Shown here piece by piece: positions 19,785 through 28,728 of a DNA stretch of 62,002 nt. Each line of letters opens with the position of its first letter. Within the stretch, counting starts at the first letter, position 1. The position numbers and the translations under genes were made by a program. The notes under the pieces were generated by a model. The model had not been told where the DNA came from. It did no database searches and worked only from the letters and a program-made list of their open reading frames with translations. The DNA is from an uncultured Butyrivibrio sp. (GTDB taxonomy: Bacteria > Bacillota > Clostridia > Lachnospirales > Lachnospiraceae): the NCBI GenBank assembly GCA_946623755.1, contig CAMORK010000006.1:1-62002 (forward strand), written 5' to 3'.

Positions 19785-20272
19785 TTTCTCGTATAGATCC
19801 TGTAAGTATAGGTTAGATCAAAATATACCTGTTCATCACTCTCTTCTGCAAGCTCCCACTCCGGCATCTTGTCCAGATTCGGGAAATATGCATCTGCCTC
19901 GTATTTCTTGTCGATAAAGGTCACGATACATTTGTCACAGTCATCAAGAAACTCTTTATAAACACTGGCTCCGCCGATGATGAATACGTCATCCGGATCC
20001 TCATCCTTAATGAGTTCCAAGAGCTCTTCTCTGTTGTGCGCAACCTCCGCATTCCTCACCTCATAATCGGGTTTGGTCGAGAGGATGATGTTTCTTCTCT
20101 TTGGAAGAACTATTTTCTGTGGGAAAGTCTCCAGGGTCTTTCTTCCGTAGATTATTGTCTTATCAAGGGTCCTTGCCCTGAAGTTGTCCTTCTGATCCGC
20201 AGGGATGCTGACAAGAAGCTGTCCCTTATTTCCAATGGCCCAGTTGCTGTCCACTGCTACAATTGCCTGCAT
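19781..20272 (-). CDS. folA: dihydrofolate reductase
   Basis: 163 residues. Active-site Asp in I-P-A-D-Q, an NADPH-binding G-R-K-T-L-E-T-F and the later I-I-G-G-A-S-V-Y are visible. Reduces dihydrofolate made by ThyA, whose gene lies 100 bp upstream on the same strand. The separating spacer folds into a large hairpin. Confidence 0.92.
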   Translation of the reverse strand: MQAIVAVDSNWAIGNKGQLLVSIPADQKDNFRARTLDKTIIYGRKTLETFPQKIVLPKRRNIILSTKPDYEVRNAEVAHNREELLELIKDEDPDDVFIIGGASVYKEFLDDCDKCIVTFIDKKYEADAYFPNLDKMPEWELAEESDEQVYFDLTYTYRIYTRK

Positions 20273-20296
20273 TAATGCTGCTCCTTTCTATGTTGT

Positions 20297-20374
20297 GAGC
20301 GATACGCATTCTCAGAAACAAACAATTCTTTCTGCAAGCAGAGAATTGTTTGTTCCTTCGCCTGCTTATCGCTC
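20297..20374. repeat. long imperfect hairpin between thyA and folA
   Basis: Outer arms GAGCGATA (20297-20304) / TATCGCTC (20367-20374) and a perfect inner 13-bp pair AACAAACAATTCT (20317-20329) / AGAATTGTTTGTT (20342-20354). The outer arm overlaps the thyA stop codon. No T-run follows, so it is not a simple terminator. It shares its end sequences with the hairpin on the other side of thyA. Confidence 0.75.
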
Positions 20375-21224
20375 AAATGGCTATCGGTATATCCTTAAGC
20401 TGCTCGCCTGAAACCTCGTAGCCCTCAAGCGATACATCGTTTCTTGTGAACTTGTAGAAATCCTTGACGTCAGGATTTAAGTGGAACTTTGGTGCCGGCA
20501 TGGGCTTTCTTTCAATGAGTTCTTTGATGAGCGGAACATGCCTGTCATAGATATGTGCATCAGCGATTACATGTACCAGCTCTCCAACATTCATATCACA
20601 TACCTGAGCGATCATGTGCACGAGAACCGCATATTGAACAACGTTCCAGTTATTGGCTGCCAAAACGTCCTGAGATCTCTGATTTAAGATCGCATTCAGA
20701 GTAAGCTTATCCTCACCCTTCTTCTGAGTTACATTGTAGGTAACGCTGTAAGCACATGGATACAGATGCATCTCGTGAAGATCTGAAAAGACATATGTAT
20801 TGGTCATGATACGTCTTGAGAACGGGTTGTTCTTAAGGTCATAGAGAACCCTGTCCATCTGGTCAAACTCGCCCTCTTTGTAAAGGCTCTTTTGACCGAT
20901 CTGATAGCCGTAGGCCTTGCCGATTGAGCCGGTCTCGTCAGCCCATTCATCCCAGATGTGACTGTTAAGATCATTGATATTGTTGCTCTTTTGCTGGTAA
21001 ATCCACAATATCTCATCAGTTGCACTCTTAAGTGCTGTCTTCCTCAGAGTCATTATGGGAAATTCCTTGGACAGGTCATACCTGTTAACAACTCCGAATT
21101 TTTTGATGGTATAAGCCGGTGTCCCGTCCGGCCAGTGAGGTCTTACCTTCTCCCCCTCGGTTGAGGTTCCGTTGTCCAGGATATCCCTGCACATGTCGAT
21201 GAAAATCTCATCCGCTCTTGACAT
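20373..21224 (-). CDS. thyA: thymidylate synthase
   Basis: 283 residues from ATG 21224 (GGGAGGAG 6 nt upstream); a longer in-frame start lies in the upstream hairpin and is unlikely. It has the dUMP-binding R-S-Q-D-V and L-A-A-N-N-W-N-V motif. The catalytic Cys lies in Y-P-C-A-Y-S-V instead of the more usual P-P-C-H context, as in a variant group of bacterial ThyA. Makes dTMP and dihydrofolate, the latter recycled by FolA downstream. Confidence 0.93.
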   Translation of the reverse strand: MSRADEIFIDMCRDILDNGTSTEGEKVRPHWPDGTPAYTIKKFGVVNRYDLSKEFPIMTLRKTALKSATDEILWIYQQKSNNINDLNSHIWDEWADETGSIGKAYGYQIGQKSLYKEGEFDQMDRVLYDLKNNPFSRRIMTNTYVFSDLHEMHLYPCAYSVTYNVTQKKGEDKLTLNAILNQRSQDVLAANNWNVVQYAVLVHMIAQVCDMNVGELVHVIADAHIYDRHVPLIKELIERKPMPAPKFHLNPDVKDFYKFTRNDVSLEGYEVSGEQLKDIPIAI

Positions 21225-21250
21225 AGTTACTCCTCCCTTTAATTTACAAT

Positions 21251-21288
21251 GTCGCGATATACGCATGGCTTCATTGCTTTATCGCGAC
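21251..21288. repeat. hairpin upstream of thyA
   Basis: 9-bp perfect inverted repeat GTCGCGATA (21251-21259) / TATCGCGAC (21280-21288), loop 20 nt. It overlaps the stop codon of the upstream beta-CASP gene. The sequence near the stem (GCGATA, TACGCAT, TGCTT, TATCGC) recurs in the thyA-folA hairpin, so the two are probably related intergenic elements. Confidence 0.75.
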
Positions 21289-22880
21289 CACTTTTCGCAA
21301 AGTGCATTTATCTGATCTGCGAATTTTGCTTTGTCCTTGTTGGTCATTCCTTCTGCTTTGGCTATGATACCCATAAGTCTTGCGCCTGCTGCCTTGAGAC
21401 GTGCATAAACATCAGAAACCAGCGTGGACTCTTTCTTCTTGACAGGTACTGGCATACCTTCCTTGATGATCTGACCGGAAATGATGTCGTACTCAGTTCC
21501 GCTATAAGGTGCGTATGCATCAAACCCGTGCTCATTGGCAAGGCACTTGGCAAAGGACGTGCATACACTGTCTTCACCGTGCACTACAAATACCTTTTTG
21601 GGTCTTTTGGTAAAGCCCTCTATCCACTCAATAAGTCCGTTGTGATCGGCATGTCCCGACAGGCCTTCAAGCTTGGCAATCTCTGCCTTGACATCGATGG
21701 TCTCTCCAAAGAGCTTGACCTGTTCTGCTCCATCTATTATAGCTCGTCCGGTGGTTCCCACAGACTGGTATCCAACGAACAGTATAGTACTCTCCTCTCT
21801 CCAGAGGTTGTGTTTGAGGTGATGTCTGATTCTTCCGGCATCACACATTCCCGCTGCCGAGATAATGACCTTGGGCTCCGGATCTTCATTTATCGCCCTG
21901 GATTCCTCTGTTGTTATAGACAGATTAAGTCCGGGGAAGGTTATCGGATTAATATGCTTTCTGATGAGTTCAAGAGCCTCATCGTCATAGCAGTCATATT
22001 GATTTCTCTCGAATATCTCTGTCGCTTCTACAGCAAGAGGGCTGTCAACAAACACCTTGAAGTCAGGCTTTGAGGTGACCAGCTGTCCTCTCTTTATAAG
22101 CCTTATAAAGTATAGCACCTCCTGTGTCCTGCCGATAGCAAATGAAGGAATAACAACATTTCCTCCCCTTGCGAAAGTCCTGTCCAGTACAGATGCAAGC
22201 TCTTTTACATAATCAGGTCTCTCACCGGGATGAAGCCTGTCACCGTAGGTCGATTCCATTACGACAACGTCGGCCTCTGCCGTCTTCTGAGGATCCTTGA
22301 TCAGTGGCTGATTCTTGTTGCCTATATCACCGGAAAAGACAAGCTTCTTCTCCACATTCTTTTCCTGAAGCCATACCTCTATGCTGGACGAGCCAAGAAG
22401 GTGACCTATGTCTGTAAATCTGATCCTGACTCCCTCGCACACCTCTATCTCTGTGCCATAACTGCATGGAACAAAGCACCTGATGGTGTTCTCTGCATCC
22501 TCCATGGTATAGGCAGGCTCGACAATAGCGATCTCTTTATTTCTTTTGCCCTTACGGTTTCTCCACTCTGCCTCCTGCATCTGGATGTGGGCACAGTCTC
22601 TGAGCATTATATTGCACAGGTCTGCTGTAGCTTCCGTAGCAAATATTTTGCCTCTGAATCCTTTTGCATATAAAAGAGGGAGATTTCCCGAATGATCCAC
22701 ATGAGCATGTGTCAGGAAAACATAATCAATTTCCGGCGCAGATACCGGCAGTGGCACGTTCTCAAAGTAATTTCTGCCCTGCTCCATTCCGTAATCAACT
22801 AAGATGTTCTTGCCTGCAGCTTCTATAAAATGACAGCTTCCGGTTACTTCATGGTCAGCACCAATAAACATCAGTTTCAT
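21279..22880 (-). CDS. MBL-fold beta-CASP ribonuclease (CPSF/YSH1-like)
   Basis: 533 residues from ATG 22880 (GGAGG 8 nt upstream, better than the GTG two codons earlier). It has the metallo-beta-lactamase motif T-H-A-H-V-D-H-S-G, the beta-CASP segment with F-A-I-G-R-T-Q-E, S-A-A-G-M-C-D-A-G-R, and the late L-S-G-H-A-D-H and V-H-G-E motifs. These define mRNA-processing-type nucleases such as bacterial KH-less CPSF homologues. Zinc ligands appear intact. Confidence 0.9.
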   Translation of the reverse strand: MKLMFIGADHEVTGSCHFIEAAGKNILVDYGMEQGRNYFENVPLPVSAPEIDYVFLTHAHVDHSGNLPLLYAKGFRGKIFATEATADLCNIMLRDCAHIQMQEAEWRNRKGKRNKEIAIVEPAYTMEDAENTIRCFVPCSYGTEIEVCEGVRIRFTDIGHLLGSSSIEVWLQEKNVEKKLVFSGDIGNKNQPLIKDPQKTAEADVVVMESTYGDRLHPGERPDYVKELASVLDRTFARGGNVVIPSFAIGRTQEVLYFIRLIKRGQLVTSKPDFKVFVDSPLAVEATEIFERNQYDCYDDEALELIRKHINPITFPGLNLSITTEESRAINEDPEPKVIISAAGMCDAGRIRHHLKHNLWREESTILFVGYQSVGTTGRAIIDGAEQVKLFGETIDVKAEIAKLEGLSGHADHNGLIEWIEGFTKRPKKVFVVHGEDSVCTSFAKCLANEHGFDAYAPYSGTEYDIISGQIIKEGMPVPVKKKESTLVSDVYARLKAAGARLMGIIAKAEGMTNKDKAKFADQINALCEKWSR

Positions 22881-23029
22881 ACGCACTGCCTCCTAGATTT
22901 TTATAGTATTGCTGTTCTTGTTCTCATTATACCATGAAACTTTCGTGTAAAAGGCATGGAAAAACCCCAACAGATTTGGTAGAATATAAAGGATTGGTTA
23001 TTTTCAATTATAATAAGGAGATTATGAAA

Positions 23030-24181
23030 ATGTTTAGAACATACGGAAAAAGAGCTGTTGCAACTATTCTCAGTGCAGCAATGCTCGTAACAATGGCAGC
23101 CTGTGGTGCAGATTCTGCCGACGGAGAAAACGGAGAAGCTACCAGCGGTGTTTCTTTTGAATCAATCACAGATACCGCTACAGAGGCAACAACTACAGAA
23201 GAGGCAGCACCTGCAGAAACAGATGAGCCTTATGTACTTCCTGAGGGAATGTACTTCTCAGAACTCACAGGTGAACCCATCAGCGAAGACATCAAGGACC
23301 AGCGTCCTATCGCTGCCATGGTGGACAACGAGAGGACTGCTCTTCCCCACTTTGATACAACTAAGGCCGACGTTGTCTATGAACTCATGAACAGCACCAA
23401 GAATGACAGGATCACAAGACTTATGTGCGTTGTCAAGGACTGGGGCTCAATTGAACAGCTCGGAAGTATCCGAAGCACAAGACCTACCAACATCCTTCTG
23501 GCATCTGAATGGAATGCAATTCTTTGCCACGATGGCGGCCCTTACCACAACGATGCGTACTTTGCAAACGACTGGGCCAAGGATCATCTCTCAGGAGTAT
23601 TCTCACGTGTAGACAACGGCAAGAGTAAAGAGTTCACAGAGTATATCCTCAGCGGAGATATGGAGTCCAATATTGAGAAGTACAATATCTCTCCTACTTA
23701 TAACCAGTATGCCAATGAGGGCAGCCACTTCAACTTCGTTGAATATGGCAAAGAGATCAGGCTCGATGAGAAGTACGACAGATCTTACACAGCAAACGGT
23801 GTAGTTCTTCCTTTCACTCACAACTCATCCAAACTTGTGTACAACTCAGAAACAGGTATGTACGAGTACTATGAGTATGGCGATCAGTACTTTGATGCAG
23901 CCAACGAGCAGCCTCTTACATTCAAGAATGTAATCCTTCAGAAGTGCTCATTCAATCAGCTCGATGAGAACGGATACCTTATCTACAACTGCATCGGCTC
24001 AGGCGAGTATGCATGGTACCTCACAAACGGTGTAGCCAAGGATTGCACATGGGCTAAGACAAGTGAGACAGGTGTAACCAAGTACTACGACGAAAACGGC
24101 GAAGAGATGCAGATCAACACAGGTAAGACTTACATCGCACTTATTCCTGATGACACTTGGGACAAGGTTATCTTCGAGTAA
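23030..24181 (+). CDS. DUF3048 (YerB-like) lipoprotein
   Basis: 383 residues from ATG 23030, 9 nt after AAGGAG; ATG 23024 is the alternative. There is a signal peptide ending in lipobox M-A-A-C, then a Thr/Glu-rich low-complexity linker of about 45 residues, then the DUF3048 domain with R-P-I-A-A-M-V-D-N and a G-S-I-R-S-T-R-P segment. It is expected to be anchored outside the membrane. B. subtilis YerB is the named relative; function unknown. It likely forms an operon with the TraX gene 15 nt downstream. Confidence 0.88.
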   Translation: MFRTYGKRAVATILSAAMLVTMAACGADSADGENGEATSGVSFESITDTATEATTTEEAAPAETDEPYVLPEGMYFSELTGEPISEDIKDQRPIAAMVDNERTALPHFDTTKADVVYELMNSTKNDRITRLMCVVKDWGSIEQLGSIRSTRPTNILLASEWNAILCHDGGPYHNDAYFANDWAKDHLSGVFSRVDNGKSKEFTEYILSGDMESNIEKYNISPTYNQYANEGSHFNFVEYGKEIRLDEKYDRSYTANGVVLPFTHNSSKLVYNSETGMYEYYEYGDQYFDAANEQPLTFKNVILQKCSFNQLDENGYLIYNCIGSGEYAWYLTNGVAKDCTWAKTSETGVTKYYDENGEEMQINTGKTYIALIPDDTWDKVIFE

Positions 24182-24196
24182 TTTACAGGAGCAGTT

Positions 24197-25018
24197 ATGC
24201 GTGGTATTACAGAAGGTTTTAAAAAAATAAACGGTCTTACTCTCAAAGTGATCGCTTGTGTTGTAATGCTTCTGGACCACCTTACAGCAGGTATGATGCT
24301 TCCGGCTATCAGAGCCGGGCTGTATCCTGACAGTATTTCTTTTGAAACAATAAAGCTCATATATCAGATACTCCGTAGCATCGGCAGAAATTCATTTCCA
24401 ATCTTCTGTTTTTTGCTTGTGGAGGGATTCACTCATACAAAAAGCAGGCTAAGATACGCTCTTAGCCTGTTACTTTTTGGCATAATTTCAGAACCGTTTT
24501 TTGATATAACTTTCTTTGCAAAGCATGATGTCTTTAATATCAATTTCTTTGAATGCTTTGGTGCCAATCTGGATATTATCTGGAACCATTGCAATGTTTA
24601 TTTCACGTTACTGATCGGTCTGCTTGTCATCTGGGCAGCAGAATATTTCCTGAACGATTTCATAGTTATCAATAAATTCAAACTTCCTTCATGGCTATCC
24701 TATATCCCGGCCGGCCTTGTGCTTGCACTTGGAATCTTTGTAGCCGAGAAGATCCATACGGACTACCACGGTTTTGGCGTTGCCCTCATCTTTATCTTCT
24801 ACATTCTCAGATATCAGTTTCCTCTGAATATCGTGGCAGGCTACATTGAGCTCAGCTTTCTCGGTACCGAATACTACGCTCTGCCATCCTTTGTGCTTTT
24901 GTACTTCTATAACCATGAGAGAGGCAAATATATTGGTGGCCTGAAGTATTTCTTCTACGCATTCTATCCGGTGCACATTTTCCTTATATATATTTTAAGA
25001 TGCTTGATATTTGGATGA
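24197..25018 (+). CDS. TraX family membrane protein
   Basis: 273 residues with about eight transmembrane helices. The N-terminus, L-K-V-I-A-C-V-V-M-L-L-D-H, and the later R-N-S-F-P-I-F-C-F-L-L-V-E-G-F segment match the TraX family, named for F-pilin N-acetylation. Chromosomal Firmicute members probably acetylate other surface components. TACAGGAG precedes ATG 24197. Confidence 0.88.
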   Translation: MRGITEGFKKINGLTLKVIACVVMLLDHLTAGMMLPAIRAGLYPDSISFETIKLIYQILRSIGRNSFPIFCFLLVEGFTHTKSRLRYALSLLLFGIISEPFFDITFFAKHDVFNINFFECFGANLDIIWNHCNVYFTLLIGLLVIWAAEYFLNDFIVINKFKLPSWLSYIPAGLVLALGIFVAEKIHTDYHGFGVALIFIFYILRYQFPLNIVAGYIELSFLGTEYYALPSFVLLYFYNHERGKYIGGLKYFFYAFYPVHIFLIYILRCLIFG

Positions 25019-25088
25019 TCTGCCAGCACTCCAAATTCCCTAAAGAAAACAAAGTCACTTCACAGCGCCATGCACGCCAAGATCAATT

Positions 25089-25111
25089 CATAGAATGCTT
25101 CGCATTCTATG
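25089..25111. repeat. perfect 10-bp hairpin
   Basis: CATAGAATGC (25089-25098), TTC loop, GCATTCTATG (25102-25111) in the 150-bp spacer between converging genes. No T-run, so it may be a processing or protein-binding site rather than a terminator. Confidence 0.6.
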
Positions 25112-25170
25112 CAAAATAAATCCCCCCAGCTGCAACATGCAACCAAGAGGACCTATAGCGAAGTAAGTAT

Positions 25171-25755
25171 TCAGTTTTCTGAGTCCCCGGAGCTGCCTGT
25201 ACCTGTTGAAAAGATATCAGCCATGGCCTCCTGTGCACTCTTTATATCAGTCTTACTTAATGTGTAATCCTGAAGGATATTGGTGTCAAAGGAAACAAGA
25301 TTGTCTTCCTTGGCTGTGACACATGCGTACTCTGTGTAGCCCGAATCCTTGTCACCAATGAGGATATAAACATCATCACCCTTTTTGACATCCATCTGTA
25401 CTTCTACAACTGCCTTGGAAGTAAGGATTGTTTTCTTTGAAAATGTAATCTTATAGCTTCCTGGATAAAAATCATCCTGAATCTTTGTCACTGTTCCACT
25501 GCTTACAACTGCCCCATCATCCGTGGTTACTGTAAGCTTCTGCGATAATCTTCTGCCTGCTAAAACTCCCCCGTCTTCATCCTGCATCTTAGCGTCAGCC
25601 AGTCCAAGCAGTCTCTCCATGACTGCATTGTAAGCTTCCCCGTCGCGCGATGTAGTGATGCTTCTATCAGTATAAACTGCAAAACCTGCAAAAAATACAC
25701 AACCTAGAAGGAACGTGACAAGGACTGCCAGTACCAGTCTCCTTGTCCTTTTCAT
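25171..25755 (-). CDS. membrane-anchored extracytoplasmic protein, unknown
   Basis: 194 residues: a short basic N-terminus, one transmembrane or signal helix (about 8-28), then a soluble domain without cysteines. The C-terminus ends in a low-complexity G-T-G-S-S-G-D-S tail. Family not recognised. It sits downstream of the Trk operon on the same strand but with a 114-bp AT-rich gap. Confidence 0.65.
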   Translation of the reverse strand: MKRTRRLVLAVLVTFLLGCVFFAGFAVYTDRSITTSRDGEAYNAVMERLLGLADAKMQDEDGGVLAGRRLSQKLTVTTDDGAVVSSGTVTKIQDDFYPGSYKITFSKKTILTSKAVVEVQMDVKKGDDVYILIGDKDSGYTEYACVTAKEDNLVSFDTNILQDYTLSKTDIKSAQEAMADIFSTGTGSSGDSEN

Positions 25756-25869
25756 CTTTTTCTCTCTCCATAACCAAACGTTGTTCTCAAAACTTTAATA
25801 AGTTTATCACAATTTGAACACAATTAGCAATGACTTTTGAGAAAAAAGTTTATAAAAATTTTATATTTA

Positions 25870-27315
25870 TTACCGTCTCCATGTTTTCGGTTTCATGACT
25901 ATGAAAATAGGAAGGAGTTCCAGTCTTCCTGCCAGCATATCAAACATCAACACGATTTTGGAGAAATATGAGAACTCTGAGTAGTTACCCATTGGCCCTA
26001 CCATTCCAAGTCCCGGTCCAATGTTATTGAGTGTAGCAATTACCGATGTTACGGTGGTCTGATAGTCAAAGTTATCCAGTGACACCAAAAGCACAGACAC
26101 GATCATAGTAATGACATAAAGTCCCAAATATGCGGAAACAGATTTAACAGTAGTTCCCTCAACCGTATGCCCATCCATAAACACCCTCTTTACTGCCTTC
26201 GGGTGAACGAGGAAGTTGAGCTCGTTCCTGGCATTTCTGATAACAATAAGTGCCCTTGAGAACTTAAATCCGCCACCTGTGGATCCGGCACAGGCACCGA
26301 TACAGGCAAGTCCCATCAAAAGAACTCTTGAAAACTCCGGCCATTTATCAAAATCAAGGGTTCCGAATCCGGTAGTTGTCATAATGGATGCTACGGCAAA
26401 CAGTGAATGATGGAAGCACATTCCGGCCGAATCAAGTACTCCTGCTCTGTAGATATTGATGGCTATAAGACTGGCTGACAATGCCATGGTTCCGAAATAG
26501 AACTTGACCTCGTCAATTGCAAACGCTTCCTTGGGCTTTCTGTTTATCAGGAAGTAGTAAACAGTAAAGTTCACTCCGCAAAGAGCCATAAATACGATGA
26601 TGATAGCCTGTGATATCGTTGAATATCCACCGATTCCGGCATCGGTTACGGAAAATCCTCCGGTTCCCACTGTGGAAAATGTAATAGTTGCTGACTCATA
26701 GAGGGATAATCCTGAAATCTTAAGGCAGATGATCTCCAGTACAGTAATAGCAAAGTAAATAAGATACAGGATCTTGGCTGTGTCTTTTACCTTGGGAACA
26801 ATCTTGCCCACAACCGGTCCCGGACTCTCTGCCCTCATCAGATGCATACTGTAGCCATCCGTCATCGGTACAACTGCCAAAAGAAAGACCAAAACGCCCA
26901 TTCCACCGATCCAGTGGGTAAATGTTCTCCAGAACTGAACACTTTTTTCCATCTGATCAACACTTGTCAAAATGCTGCCCCCTGTAGTGGTCAGCCCTGA
27001 TACAGTCTCAAAACAGGCATCAATATAATTGGGTATGGTTCCGGTAACCACAAAAGGAATTGCTCCGAGCATACTCATAATGATCCATGCAATGGCAGTA
27101 ATGGTAAAACCTTCTTTTGCGTAGATAACGGTATTTTGTGGCTTTTTATAAGATCCAAGATATCCGACTACGCTACTGGTAATGATCAGCAGAAAGAAAG
27201 ACTCTGCGCTGTCAAACTCCTTGTAGATAAGAGCCACGATAAACGGCAAAACCAAAAGTGCTCCAAAGACCCTAAACAATCTGAAGAGTATATATCTAAT
27301 CATCGAATAATTCAT
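25870..27315 (-). CDS. trkH: Trk-type potassium channel subunit TrkH
   Basis: 481 residues with about ten transmembrane helices and four selectivity-filter-like repeats, e.g. T-T-T-G-G-S, S-T-V-G-T-G-G-F, T-T-T-G-F-G and L-N-N-I-G-P-G. This is the SKT superfamily K+ (or Na+/K+) uptake channel. The start lies 4 nt after the trkA stop, giving an operon with its RCK regulator. Confidence 0.95.
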   Translation of the reverse strand: MNYSMIRYILFRLFRVFGALLVLPFIVALIYKEFDSAESFFLLIITSSVVGYLGSYKKPQNTVIYAKEGFTITAIAWIIMSMLGAIPFVVTGTIPNYIDACFETVSGLTTTGGSILTSVDQMEKSVQFWRTFTHWIGGMGVLVFLLAVVPMTDGYSMHLMRAESPGPVVGKIVPKVKDTAKILYLIYFAITVLEIICLKISGLSLYESATITFSTVGTGGFSVTDAGIGGYSTISQAIIIVFMALCGVNFTVYYFLINRKPKEAFAIDEVKFYFGTMALSASLIAINIYRAGVLDSAGMCFHHSLFAVASIMTTTGFGTLDFDKWPEFSRVLLMGLACIGACAGSTGGGFKFSRALIVIRNARNELNFLVHPKAVKRVFMDGHTVEGTTVKSVSAYLGLYVITMIVSVLLVSLDNFDYQTTVTSVIATLNNIGPGLGMVGPMGNYSEFSYFSKIVLMFDMLAGRLELLPIFIVMKPKTWRR

Positions 27316-27319
27316 CTGC

Positions 27320-28681
27320 TTAATTCTCCAATATATCGCCTATATCTTTTAATCCGGCAAGGGTTGTGACAACGATCACGGAATCCCTGTCTCTTATAAC
27401 ACTGTCACCGCTTGGTGAAATGATCTCGCCATAATGATTGATGCAGGCGATAAGTACGCCCTTTTTGATCTTCATCTGAGAAAGAGGCTTACCGATAACG
27501 GGGCTTCCGTTTCTTACGATAAACTCAAGAGCCTCAACCTTGTCATCATTGAGCTTGTAAAGAGTCTCAATGTTGCTGTCCTTGGACGCAGACATACCGC
27601 GGACAAACTGTACGATCCTGTCTGCCGTGATATTCTTGGGATAGATGATACTTCCGATATTCAGCGATCCGATGATATCACCATAGGTAACCCTGTGGAC
27701 CTTGGTGATGAGCTTAGCCTTTGGATTGATGCTCTTTACATACATTGAGAGCATAATATTCTCCTCATCAAGATTTGTCAGGGAAACGAATGAATCGGTC
27801 CTTGTAACGCCCTCCTCAAGAAGCATATCCTTATCTGTTCCGTCTCCGTTAATGATAAGTGCCTGAGGCAAAAGATCTGTGAGCTCTTTGCACCTTGCAG
27901 AATCCTTGTCAAAAATGATCACCTTGATACCAAGAGCAATGAGCTGCATAGCAAGATAAAACGCCGTCTCACCGCCACCTATGATCATGGTTGAATGCAC
28001 CTTGGCAGAAGGAAGACCAAGCTTTTTAAAGAAGCTCACAGTATTCTTACTGGATCCAAAGATCGTGATTTCATCCCCTGCTCTTAAGATAAAGTTACCG
28101 TCAGGGATATGAACATCGTTCCCCCTTGATACGACTGCAATGATAACCTGCTTTTTAAGGTCTGAGGGGATATCTTTCAGCGCAAGATCACAGAGCCTTG
28201 AGTTCTCGTCAATGACAAGATGTACAAGCTCTGCTCTTCCTCTGGCAAATGTCTCGATTTTAGTTGCTGATGGGAGTTTAAGGAGTCTGCCCGCCTCTGA
28301 AGCAGCTGCTTCCTCGGGGTTGATGACCATTGAAAGGCCAAGCTCCTCCTTGATGAAGTTGATCTCATTGTTATAGATAGGATTGCGAACCCTTGCAATC
28401 GTATGGCAGTTACCGGCTTTTTTCGCTATAAGACAGCACAAAAGATTCAGCTCATCTGAATCTGTAACGGCAATCATAAGGTCCGCAGTCTCAATGCCTG
28501 CATCCTTCATAATAGAATAACTGGCGCCATTTCCGGCAATACCCATGACGTCAAAACTATTTACTACAGACTGAACAACACTGCTATTCTCCTCAATGAC
28601 AGTGATATCATGTCCTTCCTTGCTAAGCTGCTGTGTAAGTGTCTGACCTACGTTTCCGCAGCCCACAATAATAATCTGCAT
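27320..28681 (-). CDS. trkA: Trk potassium uptake regulator TrkA
   Basis: 453 residues from ATG 28681 (GGAGG 6 nt upstream). Two RCK units are visible: a Rossmann NAD site G-C-G-N-V-G-Q-T at residues 8-15, a second I-I-G-G-G-E-T-A near 235, each followed by a TrkA-C subdomain. The cytoplasmic ring gates TrkH by nucleotide binding. Confidence 0.95.
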   Translation of the reverse strand: MQIIIVGCGNVGQTLTQQLSKEGHDITVIEENSSVVQSVVNSFDVMGIAGNGASYSIMKDAGIETADLMIAVTDSDELNLLCCLIAKKAGNCHTIARVRNPIYNNEINFIKEELGLSMVINPEEAAASEAGRLLKLPSATKIETFARGRAELVHLVIDENSRLCDLALKDIPSDLKKQVIIAVVSRGNDVHIPDGNFILRAGDEITIFGSSKNTVSFFKKLGLPSAKVHSTMIIGGGETAFYLAMQLIALGIKVIIFDKDSARCKELTDLLPQALIINGDGTDKDMLLEEGVTRTDSFVSLTNLDEENIMLSMYVKSINPKAKLITKVHRVTYGDIIGSLNIGSIIYPKNITADRIVQFVRGMSASKDSNIETLYKLNDDKVEALEFIVRNGSPVIGKPLSQMKIKKGVLIACINHYGEIISPSGDSVIRDRDSVIVVTTLAGLKDIGDILEN

Positions 28682-28728
28682 AATATGCCTCCGATGATAC
28701 ACGTAATAATACGAATATCATTATAGGC

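Noticed and set aside
20373..21224. ThyA active-site context as novel
   Set aside because: The Y-P-C-A-Y-S context is unusual against E. coli but other Firmicute ThyA proteins have non-H residues after the catalytic Cys, and the rest of the enzyme is normal.
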